From: Jejuia sp049889775
GTDB taxonomy: Bacteria > Bacteroidota > Bacteroidia > Flavobacteriales > Flavobacteriaceae
DNA: 64,000 nucleotides
Direction: 5' to 3'
NCBI GenBank assembly: GCA_049889775.1
Contig: JBMHCT010000011.1
Span: 310,001 to 374,000, forward strand
Positions 7,563-16,135 of this stretch are shown piece after piece. Made by a program: the position numbers and the translations under genes. The notes under the pieces were generated by a model. It worked only from the letters and a program-made list of their open reading frames with translations, did no database searches and was not told the DNA's origin. The stretch's first letter is position 1, and every line of letters starts with the position of its first letter.

Positions 7563-9869
7563 ATGAAGCATTTTTTGTACTCTGTTTTAGCACTTACCTT
7601 TTTATCGCTTAACACCTATGCGCAGGAGGAGGAAGCAGCTACTCCCAGAAAAAAAGGACATACCAATACTAACAAGTTTAAGCAGTTGTATGATGAGTTT
7701 TCTACGCCCAACGTATATAGGGCCGCTTCTGGAGCTCCAGGACATGCGTATTATCAGCAACAAGCCGATTATAAAATGGATATTGTTCTAGATGATGAAA
7801 ATGCGAAATTATCTGGTTTTGAAACTATTACATATACTAATAATTCTCCCGATGTATTAAAATACCTATGGGTACAATTAGATCAAAATATGAGAGCTAA
7901 AGATTCTCCATCTCCTTTAATTGAAGGTAGTGGCGTAGACCCGGTAATGTACCCAAGTCAATTTAGCAATAAATATTTGGAAGAACGTTTTGATGGTGGT
8001 TTTAATATTCAAGAGGTTAAGGAGGCGGATGGTACTCCATTAAAGCATATTATAAATCAAACCATGATGCGTATCGAACTACCAAAACCAATGGCGACAG
8101 GTGATAAATTCTCTTTTTCTATAAAATGGTGGTATAATATAAACAATCATGTTACAAAAAGAGGGCGCTCTGGCTATGAGTATTTTCCAAAAGATGGTAA
8201 TCGTGCATACGTTATTGCGCAGTTTTTTCCTAGAATGGCGGTGTATAGTGATGTTGAAGGTTGGCAAAACTCCCAATTTTGGGGACGAGATGAATTTGCT
8301 TTAGTTTTTGGAGACTACGAGGTTAATATTACGGTGCCAGCAGACCATATTCTTGATGGTACAGGTGTTTTAATCAATAGAAAAGAGGTTTTTACTAAAA
8401 CAATGATGGAACGTTACGAGCAAGCTAAAACCTCATTTGATGAACCCGTATTAATTGTAACCCAAGAAGAGGCTGAGGCAGCAGAGAAAAGCTTTTCAAA
8501 AGAAACAAAAACTTGGAAGTTAAAAGCTGAAAATGTACGTGATTTTGGTTTTGCTACATCAAGAAAATTCATTTGGGATATGATGGCGGTTAAGATTGGA
8601 GGTAAAGATGTTATGGCAGTTTCCATGTACCCAAAAGAAGGGAATCCACTTTGGGAAGATTGGTCTACCAAAGCTGTTGCCAGTACTTTAAAATCCTATT
8701 CTAGAATGACTTTTGACTATCCTTATCATAAAGCAATATCGGTACATGCGAAAAATCAAGGTATGGAATACCCAATGATTTGTTGGAACTACGGAAGACC
8801 AGATGAAGATGGTACTTACAGTTCGCGAGTAAGATACGGTATGATGGGAGTAATAATTCATGAAGTAGGGCATAACTTTTTTCCTATGATTGTTAACAGT
8901 GATGAGCGTCAATGGACATGGATGGACGAAGGTTTAAACAGTTTTGTGCAATATGTAGCTCAAGTTGATTTTGCAGAAGCTTATCCAGAAGCGTTGGCTG
9001 AGGGTGATACAGAGTTTCCACACCGAAGAGGTCCTGCTAAAAAGATTGTTCCATACATGAGTGGCGATCAAGATTACATTGCGCCAATTATGACTAAAGG
9101 ATTAAATACTTATCAGTTTGGCAATAACGCGTACGGAAAGCCAGCAACAGCTTTAAATATATTACGTGAAACTGTTATGGGGCGTGATCTCTTTGATTAT
9201 GCCTTTAAAGAATATGCTCATAGGTGGATGTTTAAGCATCCAACACCAGAAGATTTTTTTAGAACCATGGAAGATGCCTCGGCATTTGATTTAGATTGGT
9301 TTTGGAGAGGATGGTTTTACACTACGGATTGGGTTGATATCGGAATTAAAGATGTGAAAAAGTATTACGTTTCTTCTGAACCTAATGCCTACATGAGGGA
9401 CTTAATGAAAGAAAGAGGGATCAAGAAAAAACAGCTGAGACCCCTAGTTTATATGGTTGAAGAAGGAAGTGAGGATTTTAAAAAGTCCATGAAGGATGCA
9501 GATCCTACTGAGGTAAAAACAGTAAAAGAATATGTAATGGATAATTTTTCTGCCGAAGAACGCCAAAACATAAAGACACCTAAATACTTTTACAATGTGA
9601 CTTTTGAAAAACCAGGTGGTTTAGTGATGCCGATTATTGTGGAGTACACTTATGCCGACGGTTCTAAAAAAATGGAAAAGTATCCAGCGCAAATATGGAG
9701 ACTAAATGATAGTGAGGTAAGCAAATCTATCGCATCTGATAAAGAAATTGTAAATATCGCTATAGATCCATACGAAGAAACTGCGGATATTGATACCGCA
9801 AACAACTCTTGGCCTAAAAAAGAAGAGAAAGGGGAGTTTGAAAACTTTAAACAAGGTATTAAAGGATAA
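7563..9869 (+). CDS. exported M1-family metallopeptidase
   Basis: A 768-residue protein with signal peptide MKHFLYSVLALTFLSLNTYA. An N-terminal beta-domain is followed by a thermolysin-like domain with the zinc motif H433-E434-x-x-H437 and, 18 residues later, E456 (TWMDEGLNSF). The exopeptidase loop reads GMEYP rather than the canonical GAMEN, so classical aminopeptidase specificity is uncertain. No ERAP1-like C-terminal domain is present; a beta-rich tail with conserved FEKPGGLVMPI follows. It is 107 bp after the DUF6702 gene and has a close paralogue immediately downstream. Confidence 0.95.
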   Translation: MKHFLYSVLALTFLSLNTYAQEEEAATPRKKGHTNTNKFKQLYDEFSTPNVYRAASGAPGHAYYQQQADYKMDIVLDDENAKLSGFETITYTNNSPDVLKYLWVQLDQNMRAKDSPSPLIEGSGVDPVMYPSQFSNKYLEERFDGGFNIQEVKEADGTPLKHIINQTMMRIELPKPMATGDKFSFSIKWWYNINNHVTKRGRSGYEYFPKDGNRAYVIAQFFPRMAVYSDVEGWQNSQFWGRDEFALVFGDYEVNITVPADHILDGTGVLINRKEVFTKTMMERYEQAKTSFDEPVLIVTQEEAEAAEKSFSKETKTWKLKAENVRDFGFATSRKFIWDMMAVKIGGKDVMAVSMYPKEGNPLWEDWSTKAVASTLKSYSRMTFDYPYHKAISVHAKNQGMEYPMICWNYGRPDEDGTYSSRVRYGMMGVIIHEVGHNFFPMIVNSDERQWTWMDEGLNSFVQYVAQVDFAEAYPEALAEGDTEFPHRRGPAKKIVPYMSGDQDYIAPIMTKGLNTYQFGNNAYGKPATALNILRETVMGRDLFDYAFKEYAHRWMFKHPTPEDFFRTMEDASAFDLDWFWRGWFYTTDWVDIGIKDVKKYYVSSEPNAYMRDLMKERGIKKKQLRPLVYMVEEGSEDFKKSMKDADPTEVKTVKEYVMDNFSAEERQNIKTPKYFYNVTFEKPGGLVMPIIVEYTYADGSKKMEKYPAQIWRLNDSEVSKSIASDKEIVNIAIDPYEETADIDTANNSWPKKEEKGEFENFKQGIKG

Positions 9870-10032
9870 AGATCAAAATCTATATAAAGCCTACACTGTG
9901 TACGCTTTTTTGCTTCTGATGTTTAACTAAATAAATTATTATCATATTTCAATTTCTATTAGTTTTATGTTGTTCCATTTTTTTCACACCTACAAAAAAC
10001 AATAAATTTCATCATCTAATTAAAAACTAACA

Positions 10033-12294
10033 ATGAAAAAAATCACTCACATCTGTTTTGCTTTTTTATTTATTATTTCAGGAGCCTTTGCTCAAGATCA
10101 AGAGAAAGTAAAACCTAAAGGGCATACCGATCAAAATAAGTTCCGTCAGCTAAAAGATGTACTTGCTACACCTAATGAGTCTAGAACAGCTTCTGGAGCA
10201 CCAGGATATAAATATACCCAACAACAGGTAGATTATGTGATGGATATCCGTTTAGATGAGAATAAAAGTCAAATTTTTGGGGATGAAAAAATAACATACC
10301 ATAACAACTCAAATGATTATCTAGACTATTTATGGGTGCAGTTGGATCAAAATATGCGTGCCAAGGATTCTAAAACTCCAGATATTAACACTGAATCGTT
10401 TGGAAATGGCGCGTATAATGGCCCAATTTCTTTCACAAGAAGACATTTAAGAGATCGTTTTGATGGTGGTTTTAATATAGAAGAGGTTAAGCGTGAAGAT
10501 GGTTCAGATTTATCATATATGATCAACCAAACCATGATGCGTATAAATCTACCAAAACCTTTAGCTCCAGGCGAAATGTTTAAACTTCAAATAAAGTGGT
10601 GGTATAATGTTAATAACCATATTACAGATGGTGGAAGATCAGGATATGAAGCATTTCCAGATGGTAATAATACGTATGTAATTGCACAATTTTATCCAAG
10701 ACTTTGTGTGTATGATAATGTGGAGGGATGGCAGAATATGCAATTTTGGGGACGTAGTGAGTTCGCTCTTGAGTTTGGAGATTTTGATGTGAAACTTACA
10801 GTGCCTGCAGATCATTTATTGGAAGCTACAGGTGAGCTGCAAAATCCCAAGGATGTTTTAACGAGACAGCAGTTAAAACGTTTTGAGGAAGCTAAGAAAT
10901 CTTTTAAAGATCCTGTTTTTATAGTGACGCAAGAAGAAGCAGAAAAAGCTGAGAAGGAAAGAAGCAAAAAATTAAAAACATGGCACTTTAAAGCTAAAAA
11001 TGTTAGAGACTTTGCCTTTGCAACTTCAAGAAAATTTATTTGGGATGCCATGGCGGTGGATATTAATGGTCGTTCAGTTATGGCTATCTCTCTATATTCA
11101 AAAGAAGGGAATCCGCTATGGGAGGAGCATTCCACTAGAGTAGTTGCCAATACTTTAGAAGAATATTCTAAACTTACCTTTGACTATCCCTATAATAAGG
11201 CAGTTTCAGTACATGCACAAATGGGGATGGAATACCCTATGATTTGCTTCAATTTTGGACGTCCTAAGCCTGATGGTACTTATTCCGAGAGGCTGAAAAG
11301 AGGTATGATTGGCGTTATTACACATGAGGTTGGGCATAACTTTTTTCCAATGATTGTAAATAGCGATGAACGCCAATGGACATGGATGGATGAGGGTTTA
11401 AATTCCTTTGTTGAAACGTTGGCATTATTAGATTACGACCCTAATTTCCAAACAGGTAATTTACCAAAAGATATTATTTCTTATATGGGTGGCAATCAAG
11501 ATTACATATCGCCAATAATGTCTCAAGGAGACTATGTTTATAATTTTGGGCCTAATGCCTATACAAAACCAGCAGCGGCCCTATATTTATTAAGACAAAC
11601 CGTTATGGGGCCTGAGTTGTTTGATTATGCGTTTAGAACCTATGCGAAACGTTGGATGTTTAAGCATCCTACACCGGCAGACTTTTTTAGAACTATGGAA
11701 GATGCTTCTGCTATGGATTTAGATTGGTACTGGAGAGGTTGGTTTTATACGACGGATTGGGTAGATATAGGTGTTAAAGGTGTTAAACAATATTACTTGA
11801 CAGATACCCCGACAGAAACAGCAAAAGAAGCTGCGGAAAAAAGTAACCTTGATCTAGAGGAATATAAGGACAAACTTGTTTTTTACTCAGAGGTTGATGG
11901 TCTTGAAGTTCCAAAAGATGCTAAAAAAGTTTCAGATTTTGAATTTTTGAATAATCACTTAGAAAATTTAAGTGAAGCCGAAAAATCCAGATTAAAAGAG
12001 GTGCCCAATTATTTTTATGAAGTTACTTTTGAAAAACCAGGTGGATTGGTAATGCCTATAATTTTAGAATTAACCTATGAAGACGGCACAAAAGAACGCA
12101 AAAAATATCCAGCTCAAATATGGCGTCATAATGATAATGAAGTTAAAAAAGTCTTTAGAACCCAAAAAGCTATCACTGGTATTGTAATAGATCCAGATTT
12201 GGAAACGGCCGATATTGATACCTCCAATAATGCATGGCCAAAGAAAGTTGAGGAAAGTGAGTTCGAACAATTTAAAAATAAAGTGAAAGGATAA
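10033..12294 (+). CDS. exported M1-family metallopeptidase, tandem paralogue
   Basis: A 753-residue protein with signal peptide MKKITHICFAFLFIISGAFA. Its architecture matches the preceding gene throughout, including the zinc site H431-E432-x-x-H435 plus E454, the GMEYP loop and the FEKPGGLVMPI tail. The main differences are a shorter insertion after the active site (it lacks the segment around residues 465-485 of the upstream copy) and a divergent linker before the C-terminal domain. The 163-bp gap has no terminator, so read-through from the first copy is possible. A strong terminator follows at 12301. Confidence 0.95.
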   Translation: MKKITHICFAFLFIISGAFAQDQEKVKPKGHTDQNKFRQLKDVLATPNESRTASGAPGYKYTQQQVDYVMDIRLDENKSQIFGDEKITYHNNSNDYLDYLWVQLDQNMRAKDSKTPDINTESFGNGAYNGPISFTRRHLRDRFDGGFNIEEVKREDGSDLSYMINQTMMRINLPKPLAPGEMFKLQIKWWYNVNNHITDGGRSGYEAFPDGNNTYVIAQFYPRLCVYDNVEGWQNMQFWGRSEFALEFGDFDVKLTVPADHLLEATGELQNPKDVLTRQQLKRFEEAKKSFKDPVFIVTQEEAEKAEKERSKKLKTWHFKAKNVRDFAFATSRKFIWDAMAVDINGRSVMAISLYSKEGNPLWEEHSTRVVANTLEEYSKLTFDYPYNKAVSVHAQMGMEYPMICFNFGRPKPDGTYSERLKRGMIGVITHEVGHNFFPMIVNSDERQWTWMDEGLNSFVETLALLDYDPNFQTGNLPKDIISYMGGNQDYISPIMSQGDYVYNFGPNAYTKPAAALYLLRQTVMGPELFDYAFRTYAKRWMFKHPTPADFFRTMEDASAMDLDWYWRGWFYTTDWVDIGVKGVKQYYLTDTPTETAKEAAEKSNLDLEEYKDKLVFYSEVDGLEVPKDAKKVSDFEFLNNHLENLSEAEKSRLKEVPNYFYEVTFEKPGGLVMPIILELTYEDGTKERKKYPAQIWRHNDNEVKKVFRTQKAITGIVIDPDLETADIDTSNNAWPKKVEESEFEQFKNKVKG

Positions 12295-12300
12295 TGTATT

Positions 12301-12331
12301 AAAAGCCGATTTTTAACAATCGGCTTTTTTT
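12301..12331 (+). terminator. intrinsic terminator after the second M1 gene
   Basis: The stem AAAAGCCGAT/ATCGGCTTTT with an 8-nt loop, followed by more T. Confidence 0.85.
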
Positions 12332-12351
12332 ATGCTCTCAAAACAACTCAC

Positions 12352-12359
12352 TATATTTG
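12352..12359 (+). promoter_or_regulatory. -7 box overlapping the tatA start region
   Basis: TATATTTG is a perfect TAnnTTTG match. It ends 4 bp before the GTG start of tatA, so a transcript from it would begin at about the start codon (leaderless or nearly so). Confidence 0.5.
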
Positions 12360-12363
12360 TGCT

Positions 12364-12651
12364 GTGATTCAACAAGCAACATTCTTATTCATAAGCGGCG
12401 CAGAAATAGCCTTAGTGCTATTTATTGCAGTAATGGTATTTGGTGCAGACAAACTTCCAGAAATTGCAAGAGGTTTGGGCAAAGGCATGCGCACCTTAAA
12501 AGATGCCACTAACGATATTAAGCATGAAATTACCAAAACAGCCGAAAATAATGGCATAGATACCACCATTACTAAGGATGTGAAAAAAGAAATTGATAAA
12601 GTTAAAGACGACCTAGAAGATTTCACAGGTTCTGTAAAACGCAAATTATAA
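12364..12651 (+). CDS. tatA: twin-arginine translocase subunit TatA/TatE
   Basis: A 95-residue protein with one N-terminal membrane helix (ALVLFIAVMVFGADKLPEIA) directly followed by the amphipathic GLGKGMRTLKDATNDIK. This is the TatA signature, with the family FG motif at the hinge. The charged, probably disordered C-terminus is usual. TatA forms the protein-conducting part of the Tat pathway for folded proteins. The start is GTG at 12364; no ATG fits, and the following residues (FLFISGAEIALVLF) match flavobacterial TatA starts. tatC is not adjacent. Confidence 0.92.
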   Translation: MIQQATFLFISGAEIALVLFIAVMVFGADKLPEIARGLGKGMRTLKDATNDIKHEITKTAENNGIDTTITKDVKKEIDKVKDDLEDFTGSVKRKL

Positions 12652-12660
12652 TTTCATTTA

Positions 12661-12702
12661 ACTTCGAGTGATTCCGAAGTATGAGGAATCGTATCGAGAA
12701 GT
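12661..12702. repeat. palindromic intergenic element
   Basis: ACTTCGAGTGATTCC pairs imperfectly with GGAATCGTATCGAGAAGT around a 9-nt loop. It abuts interspersed repeat copy 2. It lies between convergent tatA and the O-methyltransferase gene and may double as a transcription stop, although no T-run follows. Confidence 0.55.
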
Positions 12703-12803
12703 TGGGCGTTACCCACAGGGGTCGGGCTTTCCGTTAAAAGTTTTGCCTCGATGCGCGCCTCGGCAAAAGCTACCACTGCAATCCCTAACGCGCTTATCTG
12801 CCA
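12701..12803 (-). repeat. interspersed intergenic repeat, copy 2
   Basis: In reverse complement it shares with copies 1 and 3 the ends GCGTTAGGGATTGCAG and GGAAAGCCCGACCC...GGTAACGCCCAA. The middle differs and forms its own hairpin (TTTTGCC ... GGCAAAA). The plus-strand open frame 12668-12946 runs through it and is not a gene. Confidence 0.75.
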
Positions 12804-12858
12804 AAGTTAGTTTATTATCAAGAGTATGTTATTCTTGTATTGGTAAGGTGTCGCCTCA

Positions 12859-13503
12859 CTATAATTTCCTACTAATAGTCAACCCATCACGAATAGGCAA
12901 AACAACAGTTTCCACACGTTTGTCTTCTTTAAGTAGCTTGTTATAAGCTATTAAAGCAGGGGTAGCGCTGTCTTCCTTTTTAAAAGTAGTATCTAAAACT
13001 TTTCCACTCCACAATACATTATCAGAAAGGATAATACCTCCAGCATTTAGTTTTTCAACTATTATCTTAAAGTATTTAGAATAATTATCCTTATCCGCAT
13101 CAATAAAAACTAAATCAAACTTCAAATCTAATTCCGGAATAATATCTAGCGCATTACCTAAATGTTGATGTATTTGAAGGCCATATTCAGATAAATCAAA
13201 ATATTTTCTTTGAAAATCAACCAATTCCTCATTAATATCAATGGTATGCAACTCACCATCAGTCTGCATGCCTTCTACTAAACACAATGCAGAATATCCT
13301 GTATATGTGCCAATTTCGAGAATGTTTTTAGGATTTACCAATTTAGAAATCATGCTTAAAAGTCTACCTTGATAATGCCCGCTCAACATGCGCGGTTGCA
13401 AAATTTTTTGGTAGGTTTCTCTTGTTAATTTTTGTAGTAGTTCCGGTTCATCTTCCGAATGCGTAACCACGTAATTATCTAATTCTTCTGGTATAAAGTG
13501 CAT
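12859..13503 (-). CDS. class I SAM-dependent O-methyltransferase
   Basis: A 214-residue protein of the catechol-O-methyltransferase-like family 3. It has the SAM-binding motif ILEIGTYTGYSALCL (about residues 60-74), acidic ribose-binding HTIDINEE, and the metal-binding VFIDADKDNY plus SDNVLWSGKV. It methylates small catechol-like or hydroxylated aromatics. It is the last gene of the kynurenine-pathway operon and overlaps ACMSD by one base (TAATG). A hydroxylated kynurenine or anthranilate intermediate is an attractive but unproven substrate; many flavobacteria carry the gene elsewhere. Confidence 0.9.
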   Translation of the reverse strand: MHFIPEELDNYVVTHSEDEPELLQKLTRETYQKILQPRMLSGHYQGRLLSMISKLVNPKNILEIGTYTGYSALCLVEGMQTDGELHTIDINEELVDFQRKYFDLSEYGLQIHQHLGNALDIIPELDLKFDLVFIDADKDNYSKYFKIIVEKLNAGGIILSDNVLWSGKVLDTTFKKEDSATPALIAYNKLLKEDKRVETVVLPIRDGLTISRKL

Positions 13504-14591
13504 TAGTTCAAAATTCGATTCACTAACTCTTTTTTACTGTTTTCATCATCGCCAAATAACCATTGTAGCACATTATGTTCCCAAATGTCGTCATAGTCAG
13601 TCTCAGAAATAATGCTACGCTCAATGGCTAAATCTAAAAGTTTTCCAGGGTAAGAAGATTGTGGTTCACTTTCCATTTCACCTAAAGGATAAGGGTCGTC
13701 AAGTCCCATTAGCACTTGTTTTGCGCCGTGGTTTCTAATGAGGAGTTCTAATCCTCCAGTATCATGAACCAAAGTATCAAAAAATATATTTTTATGACCG
13801 ACAGCCTTTCTCGGGTGGTGTTTGCCCTCGAATAAATCAGGTCTTCCATCAAATCCTTGGATGCGTCTTCCTAAATTGATTTGGGCCAACTGTCCACCAT
13901 GAGCAAAACACGTACGCATATTCGGAAATTTGTCTTGATAGCCATTCAATGTTAAAAAATGATAGGCATCGGCACACTGCGCCAACATCCAAATTAAATG
14001 AAACCTCCAAGCAGTATTCTCAAGATTGATAAATTTTTCACCATCATATGGGTGAACTTCAACAGCTAAATTGTGTTTATCAGCCAGTTCGAACAAGGGC
14101 TCGTTTTCTTCATCAAAAATACAGCGCCACGTACCAATAGTATCCATGTAGTGGGTTGGTAGACATAAGAGGCGCATACCTAAAGTCTCAACACAGCGTT
14201 CAATTTCCCAACCAGCACTTCTAATAAAACCTGGATGTACTACAAAACCACAAGTGAATTTATCAGGATATTCGTGCTGAATTCTTGCATTAAAATCGTT
14301 TTGGAATCGTAAAGCTTTTTTCATTTCTTCAACACGCAAACCATTACCATAAAGTTGAGATAAGTTTAAAACCACTGCATGATCTAATTTGTTGTGTTCC
14401 ATCCACTCCAGTTTTTCGTTTAAGAAAAAGCTGGAATCGGTAACAGGACGTTTCCATCCTTTTTGCAACATGAATTTCCGGTCTTTATCTACCCAAAAAA
14501 TTCCCTTTTCACGCATGAATTCTGGTATTTCTTCAGGATAGGGCAATAGATGAGAATGACCGTTTATTCTTAGCTTACGTTTTTCTTTCAT
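13503..14591 (-). CDS. ACMSD-like amidohydrolase/decarboxylase
   Basis: A 362-residue protein of the amidohydrolase_2 family, related to 2-amino-3-carboxymuconate-6-semialdehyde decarboxylase. The N-terminal metal motif H12-x-H14 (NGHSHLLP) is present, followed by EVHPYD, CFAHGGQL, and the late acid in MGLDDPYPLGE. In the kynurenine pathway ACMSD diverts the ring-cleavage product away from quinolinate and NAD towards 2-aminomuconate semialdehyde. Position next to 3-hydroxyanthranilate dioxygenase supports this assignment. The 123-bp gap to that gene holds an inverted repeat. Confidence 0.88.
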   Translation of the reverse strand: MKEKRKLRINGHSHLLPYPEEIPEFMREKGIFWVDKDRKFMLQKGWKRPVTDSSFFLNEKLEWMEHNKLDHAVVLNLSQLYGNGLRVEEMKKALRFQNDFNARIQHEYPDKFTCGFVVHPGFIRSAGWEIERCVETLGMRLLCLPTHYMDTIGTWRCIFDEENEPLFELADKHNLAVEVHPYDGEKFINLENTAWRFHLIWMLAQCADAYHFLTLNGYQDKFPNMRTCFAHGGQLAQINLGRRIQGFDGRPDLFEGKHHPRKAVGHKNIFFDTLVHDTGGLELLIRNHGAKQVLMGLDDPYPLGEMESEPQSSYPGKLLDLAIERSIISETDYDDIWEHNVLQWLFGDDENSKKELVNRILN

Positions 14592-14674
14592 ATGTCATAC
14601 TGAGCGCAGTTGAAGCATCTCATTAAGTTTTTGTTTTTTATGTAACAGATTCTTCACTTCGTTCTGAATGACAT
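14592..14674. repeat. inverted pair of short interspersed palindromic elements
   Basis: ATGTCATACTGAGCGCAG...AGCATCT at 14592-14620 and its imperfect inverse AGATTCTTCACTTCG...GACAT at 14647-14674 flank a 26-bp AT-rich loop. A related single unit (TGTCATCCTGAAC...AGGATCT) lies at 17601-17627. Elements of this GTCATNCTGA type are common in Bacteroidota gaps. Confidence 0.7.
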
Positions 14675-14714
14675 TACTCAATCTTTACATTTTAAAGACT
14701 TCAATAATTACCTT

Positions 14715-15206
14715 TTATTCATTAGAAGTATCTTTCTTAATTTCATTGTTATACCTGTCAAAAATTTTGGGTAGATCCGTTTCAATATTCGCCAAAGTAA
14801 ACTCCTCCTCGTATTCCAGACTGCCATTGTCTTCAGAATACCATTGCAATTTATCTTTTATTCCTTCAGGTCTTGGATATTCTATAACCAAACCAACTGT
14901 ATTTGAACCACGTTGAGGCGAATGCGGAATTTTAGGCGGTAGTAGAAAGATGTCTCCTTCTTTTATATGTATGTCTTTTTTTTCGCCGTTTTCAATAACT
15001 TTTAAAATAATATCACCCTCAACTTGGTAAAAAAATTCAGGGGTTTCATTGTAATGATAATCCGTCCTGTCATTAGGACCTCCAACAACCATTACAATAA
15101 AATCACCATCTTCCCAAACTACTTTATTCCCTACTGGAGGCTTCAGTAGATGGCGGTGTTCTTCAATCCATGCTTTAAAATTAATAGGTGGATATAGTGT
15201 ACTCAT
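14715..15206 (-). CDS. 3-hydroxyanthranilate 3,4-dioxygenase lacking the usual second metal site
   Basis: A 163-residue cupin that opens the 3-hydroxyanthranilate ring to 2-amino-3-carboxymuconate semialdehyde. The catalytic iron ligands H51, E57 and H95 and the substrate arginines R47 and R99 fall at the same numbers as in the Cupriavidus enzyme. Bacterial enzymes normally carry two C-terminal CxxC pairs that bind a rubredoxin-like iron. Here the first pair reads WYSEDN (no cysteine), the second pair is absent and the tail is about 12 residues short; the whole protein has no cysteine. The catalytic site looks intact. Confidence 0.95.
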   Translation of the reverse strand: MSTLYPPINFKAWIEEHRHLLKPPVGNKVVWEDGDFIVMVVGGPNDRTDYHYNETPEFFYQVEGDIILKVIENGEKKDIHIKEGDIFLLPPKIPHSPQRGSNTVGLVIEYPRPEGIKDKLQWYSEDNGSLEYEEEFTLANIETDLPKIFDRYNNEIKKDTSNE

Positions 15207-15223
15207 AAAAGGGACCCAATTAA

Positions 15224-15265
15224 TTCCGCTTGAAGCGGAAAACTCAACGCGGGAAATTGAGTTTT
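15224..15265. repeat. two adjacent hairpins in the SDR-dioxygenase gap
   Basis: TTCCGC-TTGAA-GCGGAA (15224-15240) abuts AAAACTCAA-9 nt-TTGAGTTTT (15239-15265). They lie inside the operon, so they may shape mRNA stability or partially terminate; no function is shown. Confidence 0.55.
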
Positions 15266-15329
15266 AATTAAACTATATAAAGATAATATATCTTGCTGTA
15301 ACTCTTCCTCTCTTTTTTGGGATGGCTTT

Positions 15330-16112
15330 TTACAAAGATTTAGTTCTTCCTCCATCCACGGGAATGTTTATGCCATTTATGTAACTTGCAGCTTCACTAG
15401 CAAGAAAAACAATAGCATTGGCTGTTTCTTCAGGTTGGGCAAAACGTTTCGCAGGTGTATAATTTTTCATTATTTCTGTCATTTCCTCAATGGAAGTGTC
15501 TTCCAATTTTGCTTTAATCTTTATGATTTCTGATAAGCGTTCTGTTTCGGTGAAACCAGGCAGCACATTATTTACAGTGATACCAAATCCTGCAACCTCA
15601 GTACTCAAGGTTTTACTCCAATTACCTACAGCACCTCTAATGGTGTTGCTCACTCCAAGTCTAGGTATGGGCTCTTTTACAGATGTTGAAATAACATTCA
15701 CAATCCTCCCAAAGCCTTCTTCTTTCATAAAAGGTATTGTAGCCTGAGCTAATAGATGGCTGCATTTTACATGCATGGTAAAAGCATTTTCAAAAGCCTC
15801 TAAACTGGCGTTTATTATTTCACCACTTGCAGGTCCGCTAGTATTATTTATAACAATGTGGAAGCCATGATATTTTTCAATAAACTTAATAACTTGCTCT
15901 TGTAAATCTCTAGGGTTTAAAAAATCTGCAACAATATAATTGTGGTTTCTATGTTGAGGTAGTTCAGCTAAAACGGTTTTAAGCTTTTCTCTGTTTCTTG
16001 CCACAAGTGTTACGCTTACCCCTTCTTGGGCAAGGGCTATGGCTGTTGCTTTTCCTATGCCTTGAGTAGCACCACATACCAAAGCATTTTTATTATTTAA
16101 GTTAAGGTTCAT
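15330..16112 (-). CDS. SDR-family oxidoreductase with atypical active site
   Basis: A 260-residue Rossmann protein. It has the cofactor motif GATQGIG (residues 14-20), NNTSG where SDRs have NNAG, the catalytic-region serine in VNVISTSV, and the C-terminal YINGINIPVDGG. The expected YxxxK is replaced by VSNTIRGAV, so the catalytic tyrosine and lysine are missing, as in a known subgroup of BKR-like SDRs. Its place between kynurenine monooxygenase and 3-hydroxyanthranilate dioxygenase suggests a job in this pathway, but the reaction is unknown and NAD(P)-dependent chemistry should not be assumed. Confidence 0.88.
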   Translation of the reverse strand: MNLNLNNKNALVCGATQGIGKATAIALAQEGVSVTLVARNREKLKTVLAELPQHRNHNYIVADFLNPRDLQEQVIKFIEKYHGFHIVINNTSGPASGEIINASLEAFENAFTMHVKCSHLLAQATIPFMKEEGFGRIVNVISTSVKEPIPRLGVSNTIRGAVGNWSKTLSTEVAGFGITVNNVLPGFTETERLSEIIKIKAKLEDTSIEEMTEIMKNYTPAKRFAQPEETANAIVFLASEAASYINGINIPVDGGRTKSL

Positions 16113-16135
16113 ATATAGGTTGATTTCTTTTTTAA

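Noticed and set aside
12668..12946. 92-codon open frame on the plus strand
   Set aside because: It runs through repeat copy 2 and into the 3' end of the O-methyltransferase gene.
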